From Halopseudomonas oceani (GTDB lineage Bacteria; Pseudomonadota; Gammaproteobacteria; Pseudomonadales; Pseudomonadaceae), in NCBI RefSeq assembly GCF_002903165.1, contig NZ_PPSK01000004.1, positions 124,001 through 188,000 on the forward strand: DNA of 64,000 bases, read 5' to 3'. The position numbers and the translations under genes were made by a program. How positions within the stretch are numbered: position 1 is the first letter of the stretch; each line of letters begins with the position of its first letter. Below, in pieces: positions 58,016-64,000 of the stretch. Below the pieces are notes generated by a model. It searched no databases. It saw only the letters and a list, made by a program, of their open reading frames with translations, and was not told the origin of the DNA.

Positions 58016-59239
58016 CTAGCCGCCGAAGTCGTCGAGCAGGATGTTCTCGGGTTCGACACCAAGGTCCTGCAGCATCTTGATCACGGATGCGTTCATCATC
58101 GGCGGTCCACACATGTAGAACTCACAATCTTCAGGCGCCGGATGGTCCTTCAGGTAGTTCTCGAACAGCACGTTGTGGATGAAGCCGGTCGGGCCTTCCC
58201 AGTTGTCTTCCGGCAGCGGATCAGACAACGCGAGATGCCACTGGAAGTTCTCGTTTTCTGCCGCCAGTTGATCGTACTCTTCAACGTAGAAGGCTTCACG
58301 CAGCGAACGCGCGCCATACCAGAAGCTCATCTTGCGCTTGGAGTTCAGACGCTTGAGCTGATCGAAGATGTGCGAGCGCATCGGCGCCATACCGGCACCA
58401 CCGCCAATGAAGACCATCTCGGCATCGGTGTCCTTGGCAAAGAACTCACCGAACGGACCGTACACGGTAACCTTGTCACCCGGCTTCAGCGAGAACACCC
58501 AGGACGACATCTTGCCAGGCGGCAGGTCGTCACGACCGGGCGGCGGCGAAGCAACACGAATGTTGAACTTGACCAGCCCCTTCTCTTCTGGATAGTTGGC
58601 CATGGAGTAGGCACGAATAGTGGTTTCATCCACCTTCGACACGTACTTCCACAGGTTGAACTTGTCCCAGTCACCGCGGAATTCCGGCTGAATGTCGAAA
58701 TCCTTGTAGTGGACAGTGTGCGGCGGGCATTCCAGCTGCACATAGCCGCCAGCGCGGAAGTCAACGTTCTCACCTTCCGGCAGCTTCAGGGTCAGCTCCT
58801 TGATGAAGGTAGCAACGTTCGGGTTGGACTCGACCGTGCACTCCCACTTCTTCACACCAAACACTTCTTCCGGCACTTCGATCTTCATATCCTGCTTGAC
58901 CGGAGTCTGGCAGGACAAACGCCAGCCTTCCTTCGCCTCGCGCTTGGTGAAGTGCGACTCTTCGGTCGGCAGCATTTCGCCGCCACCGCTTTCGACGATG
59001 CACTTGCACTGGGCGCAGGTACCACCGCCACCACAGGCGGAGGACAGGAAAATGCCGTTGGCAGACAGGGTATTCAGCAGCTTCGAACCAGCAGCAACGG
59101 TAACCGTACGCTCACCATTGATCTCGATGGTGACGTCGCCGCTGCTGACCAGCTTGGAACGAGCGATCAGGATGATGGCAACCAGCGACAATACAATCGC
59201 GGTAAACATCCCTACGCCTAAATAGATTTCCATGTTCAT
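58016..59239 (-). CDS. nqrF: Na+-NQR subunit F (NADH-oxidising)
   Basis: 407-residue subunit. One N-terminal membrane helix (residues 6-28), a ferredoxin-type 2Fe-2S domain with Cys69, Cys75, Cys78 and Cys111, then an FAD domain ([11 protein letters not shown]) and an NADH domain ([22 protein letters not shown]). It takes electrons from NADH and passes them to the NqrD/E iron centre. SD and position within the operon are normal. Confidence 0.97.
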   Translation of the reverse strand: MNMEIYLGVGMFTAIVLSLVAIILIARSKLVSSGDVTIEINGERTVTVAAGSKLLNTLSANGIFLSSACGGGGTCAQCKCIVESGGGEMLPTEESHFTKREAKEGWRLSCQTPVKQDMKIEVPEEVFGVKKWECTVESNPNVATFIKELTLKLPEGENVDFRAGGYVQLECPPHTVHYKDFDIQPEFRGDWDKFNLWKYVSKVDETTIRAYSMANYPEEKGLVKFNIRVASPPPGRDDLPPGKMSSWVFSLKPGDKVTVYGPFGEFFAKDTDAEMVFIGGGAGMAPMRSHIFDQLKRLNSKRKMSFWYGARSLREAFYVEEYDQLAAENENFQWHLALSDPLPEDNWEGPTGFIHNVLFENYLKDHPAPEDCEFYMCGPPMMNASVIKMLQDLGVEPENILLDDFGG

Positions 59240-59254
59240 CAGTTACAGCTCCTC

Positions 59255-59866
59255 TTACAGTTGCACGCCGGAGAAGGACATGAAGCCCAGCGACATCAGA
59301 CCAACAGTAATGAAGGTGATGCCCAGACCACGCAGCCCGTCCGGTACATCGCTGTACTTGAGCTTTTCACGGATACCTGCCAGCGCAACGATAGCCAGCG
59401 CCCAGCCAACACCGGCGCCAACACCGTAGACCACGCTTTCACCGAAGGCATAGTCACGCTCAACCATGAACAGAGACGCACCCATGATCGCGCAGTTCAC
59501 GGTGATCAACGGCAGGAACACGCCCAGCGCGTTGTAAAGCGCAGGCACGAACTTGTCGAGCAGCATCTCCAGAATCTGAACAATGGCCGCGATCACACCG
59601 ATGTAGCTGAGCAGACCCAGGAAGCTGAGATCGACGTTTGGCAGACCGGCCCAAGCCAGTGCGCCATCCTTGAGCAGATAGGTATAGATCAGGTTGTTGG
59701 CCGGTACGGTGATTGCCTGTACGACAACAACCGCAACGCCCAGACCAATAGCGGTCTGCACCTTCTTGGAGATTGCAATGAACGTACACATCCCCAGGAA
59801 GAAGGCCAGCGCCATGTTTTCTACGAAAATCGCCCGCACCAGCAGGCTGATGTAATGTTCAATCAT
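59255..59866 (-). CDS. nqrE: Na+-NQR subunit E
   Basis: 203-residue membrane subunit with about six helices (e.g. [30 protein letters not shown]). The cysteines in GMCTF and NCAIMG are those that hold the intramembrane iron with NqrD. It is 3 bp after nqrD and 15 bp before nqrF. Confidence 0.97.
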   Translation of the reverse strand: MIEHYISLLVRAIFVENMALAFFLGMCTFIAISKKVQTAIGLGVAVVVVQAITVPANNLIYTYLLKDGALAWAGLPNVDLSFLGLLSYIGVIAAIVQILEMLLDKFVPALYNALGVFLPLITVNCAIMGASLFMVERDYAFGESVVYGVGAGVGWALAIVALAGIREKLKYSDVPDGLRGLGITFITVGLMSLGFMSFSGVQL

Positions 59867-59869
59867 GGC

Positions 59870-60541
<672 letters not shown>

Positions 60542-60543
60542 GA

Positions 60544-61323
60544 TTATGCCTCCCCTGCACGAAGATGTTCGAGGAACGGACCAAACCCGTCTTCACCCAG
60601 CCAGAAGCGCACCAGATTCTCTACACCGCGACTGGTCAACGTGGCACCGGCCAGCGCATCGACCTGGTGTTCAGCGTCCGGGTTGCTCGGGTCGACACCA
60701 CCCTTGATGACGCTGATGGCCGGTTTACCGGATTCGTCATAGACGACCTTGCCAGTCCACTGCGCCTTCCAGTTCGGATTGTCTACTTCACCACCAAGAC
60801 CAGGCGTTTCGGCGTGCTGATAGAAGCCCAGACCGACGACGGTCTTCAGGTCACTTTCCAGCGCCATGAAGCCATACAGGGTCGACCACAGACCGTAACC
60901 GTGGATCGGCAGAATCAGGGTCTTGATGCTGCCGTCAGGGTTTTCCACCACATAGACAGTGGAGAAGTCGGCGCGGCGACGGATGCTCGCAATGTCCTGC
61001 TCACCGGACAGTTGCTCGGACATCGACGGATCTTTCGCCGCCTTCTGCTGATCAAAGGTCAGCGGATCCTGGGCATCACTGAACTCACCTGTGCGCAGAT
61101 CGACCAGACGCGGCGTGATCTGCTGGAACTGCTCCTGGACGCTGACGCCGGGCTGGAACAGGCCGGCAATCTGCAGGATATTGCGTTGCTTGTCCTGCAG
61201 CCTGTTGGTGGTCTGAACCGGCTTGAGTGCAACCGCAGCGGCTGACACCACGACGGAGCAGACCAGACAGACGAGCAGCGCTACCGTGAGCGTGCGGGCA
61301 ACGGATTCTTTCTTACTGGACAT
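60544..61323 (-). CDS. nqrC: Na+-NQR subunit C (covalent FMN)
   Basis: 259-residue subunit with one N-terminal helix (residues 12-34) and a periplasmic FMN domain. Flavinylation motif [10 protein letters not shown] places the FMN on Thr228 by the ApbE rule Dxx(S/T/A)GAT. ATG 61323 overlaps nqrB by 11 bp; the longer frame upstream is out of place. Confidence 0.96.
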   Translation of the reverse strand: MSSKKESVARTLTVALLVCLVCSVVVSAAAVALKPVQTTNRLQDKQRNILQIAGLFQPGVSVQEQFQQITPRLVDLRTGEFSDAQDPLTFDQQKAAKDPSMSEQLSGEQDIASIRRRADFSTVYVVENPDGSIKTLILPIHGYGLWSTLYGFMALESDLKTVVGLGFYQHAETPGLGGEVDNPNWKAQWTGKVVYDESGKPAISVIKGGVDPSNPDAEHQVDALAGATLTSRGVENLVRFWLGEDGFGPFLEHLRAGEA

Positions 61324-62527
61324 TACGTGCAAGCCTCCGTTTGATGTTGGCCTGAACCACGAAGTGGTCAATGAGCGGCGCAAAGAGGTTGGCGAACAGG
61401 ATCGCCAGCATCATCCCCTCAGGGAATGCCGGGTTGACGACGCGGATCAGAATGACCATCAGGCCGATCAGCGCACCGAAGATCCACTTGCCGGTATTGG
61501 TCATCGACGCCGACACCGGATCGGTTGCCATGAAGATCATGCCGAAGGCAAAGCCACCGATCACCATATGCCAGTACCACGGCACGGCAAACATCGGGTT
61601 GCTATCCGAGCCAATGCTGTTGAACAGCAGGCTGGTAGCAATCATGCCGATCATGACACCAGCAACGATGCGCCAGTTGGCGATCTTGGTCAGCAGCAGT
61701 ACCGCACCGCCGATGAAAATGGCCAGGGTAGAGACTTCACCCATGGACCCCTGCATGTTGCCGTAGAAGGCATTCAGCCAGGTCAGACCACTGCCGACAA
61801 TCTGTTCAACGCCACCGGAAGCAGCCATGCTCAACGCGGTTGCACCAGCGAAGCCATCAACCGCAGTCCAGACTGCATCACCGGACATCTGGGCCGGGTA
61901 GGCAAAGAACAGGAATGCACGACCGGTCAGCGCTGGGTTGAGGAAGTTCTTACCAGTACCACCAAACACTTCCTTGCCGATCACGACACCAAAGCTGATA
62001 CCCAACGCAACCTGCCACAGCGGGATGCTAGGCGGAACGATCAGGGCAAACAGGATGGAGGTAACGAAGAAGCCTTCGTTCACTTCGTGCTTGCGGATGG
62101 AGGCGAATACCACTTCCCAGAAGCCACCAACCAGGAAGGTTACGGCGTATACCGGGAGGAAGTAGGCAGCGCCGTGGATGAGGTTGTCCCAGAGGCTGGC
62201 CGGATCAAACCCGGCAAACATCGCGATCAGTGCCAGACGCCAGTTATCCTGAGCAGCCAGCAGATCCGGGTTACCCGCATAGATGGTGTTAGCCTGAAAA
62301 CCGATGTTGTACATCCCGTAGAAAATCACCGGGAAGGTGCACAGCCATACAGTGATCATCATGCGCTTGAGGTCAAGACCGTCGCGCACGTGGGCGGTTG
62401 TCTTGGTGACACTGCCCGGGCGGTAGAAGAAGGTATCAACGGCTTCGTAAAGGGCATACCACTTTTCGTGTTTGCCGCCCTTCTCGAAGTTATGCTCGAT
62501 CTTGTCGAGGAATGCACGCAGGCCCAT
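61313..62527 (-). CDS. nqrB: Na+-NQR subunit B (covalent FMN, riboflavin)
   Basis: 404-residue membrane subunit with about ten helices. [10 protein letters not shown] places the covalent FMN on Thr230, matching the DxxAGAT pattern of Nqr[18 protein letters not shown] is the conserved loop. It is the sodium-translocating and riboflavin-binding core. One bp after nqrA. Confidence 0.97.
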   Translation of the reverse strand: MGLRAFLDKIEHNFEKGGKHEKWYALYEAVDTFFYRPGSVTKTTAHVRDGLDLKRMMITVWLCTFPVIFYGMYNIGFQANTIYAGNPDLLAAQDNWRLALIAMFAGFDPASLWDNLIHGAAYFLPVYAVTFLVGGFWEVVFASIRKHEVNEGFFVTSILFALIVPPSIPLWQVALGISFGVVIGKEVFGGTGKNFLNPALTGRAFLFFAYPAQMSGDAVWTAVDGFAGATALSMAASGGVEQIVGSGLTWLNAFYGNMQGSMGEVSTLAIFIGGAVLLLTKIANWRIVAGVMIGMIATSLLFNSIGSDSNPMFAVPWYWHMVIGGFAFGMIFMATDPVSASMTNTGKWIFGALIGLMVILIRVVNPAFPEGMMLAILFANLFAPLIDHFVVQANIKRRLARNVQ

Positions 62528-62528
62528 A

Positions 62529-63875
<1,347 letters not shown>

Positions 63876-63953
63876 CTAATCACTGTTTGAAATCTTCACG
63901 GGCGGGCCGCCAGAGCATGCACAGATACCGGAATCCACCCGAGCCGAAGGTAG

Positions 63954-63981
63954 ATTAAAGTAGTGGCCGGGGCAGCCTCAA
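63954..63981 (-). promoter_or_regulatory. Candidate promoter of the nqr operon
   Basis: Minus strand TTGAGG (63981-63976), 16-bp spacer, TTTAAT (63959-63954). It lies 87 bp upstream of nqrA at the window edge; other elements may lie outside. Confidence 0.4.
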
Positions 63982-64000
63982 ACCCCCATAAAAAATCCCG

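Overview
The window is chromosomal DNA of a gamma-proteobacterium of the Pseudomonas group, most likely a marine or saline lineage such as Halopseudomonas (inference). The basis is a long block (about 26.7-63.9 kb) whose order follows the region of the P. aeruginosa chromosome, recalled from memory, that runs from tatD, pilZ, holB, tmk, mltG, pabC, fabF, acpP, fabG, fabD, plsX, rpmF, rne and comEC through lol and sthA to the Na+-NQR genes. Split nrdJa/nrdJb genes, a urease operon and a sodium-pumping NADH:quinone oxidoreductase fit the same picture. No rRNA, tRNA, CRISPR array, prophage or complete insertion sequence was seen.

Layout. 1-2.6 kb: urease operon ureD-ureA-ureB-ureC on the minus strand (ureC runs off the left edge), preceded by a good sigma-54 promoter and upstream NtrC-like sites. 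2.7-6.3 kb: rnk, rmuC and a HerA/DUF853 ATPase. 6.3-15.8 kb: an accessory locus with an outer-membrane DUF1302 protein, a DUF1329 protein, a 902-residue MalT/LuxR-type regulator, a quinohemoprotein alcohol dehydrogenase and an alpha/beta hydrolase. Two facing operons of this locus carry the same CCCCC-N4-GGGGG palindrome at matching distances from -10-like hexamers, which suggests one regulon. 16-19.5 kb: vitamin-B12-dependent ribonucleotide reductase (nrdJa, nrdJb) with a paired NrdR-box promoter and a leader holding a 165-bp element bounded by 20-bp inverted repeats. 19.5-26.6 kb: DUF1285, DUF4823 and radical-SAM genes, then an exported carboxylesterase, an exported amidohydrolase, a TetR regulator and a class-V aminotransferase.

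26.7-40.2 kb: a small RNA gene that matches RgsA by position and structure, then the fatty-acid/phospholipid cluster with DNA-replication and cell-wall genes (tatD to yceD, minus strand), then maf, sppA, a HAD phosphatase and rluC. 40.2-44.1 kb: rne with a leader of about 610 nt. 44.1-53.6 kb: murB, a low-molecular-weight tyrosine phosphatase, kdsB, a Trm112-like protein, lpxK, exbD, exbB, comEC, DUF2062, lolD and one LolC/E permease. 53.6-56.7 kb: a PilZ protein, a small exported protein, a glycerophosphodiesterase and sthA. 56.7-63.9 kb: nqrABCDEF with the maturation genes apbE and nqrM, and a candidate promoter at the right edge.

How the parts work together. The core block combines lipid precursor supply (fabF, acpP, fabG, fabD, plsX), LPS synthesis (kdsB, lpxK), lipoprotein export (lolCD), peptidoglycan synthesis (murB, mltG) and respiratory sodium pumping. 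The accessory locus reads as an envelope system for oxidising an alcohol, or the alcohol released from an ester, in the periplasm. Its substrate cannot be told from sequence. Start codons were adjusted from the longest open frame wherever a Shine-Dalgarno site or family length favoured an internal start.
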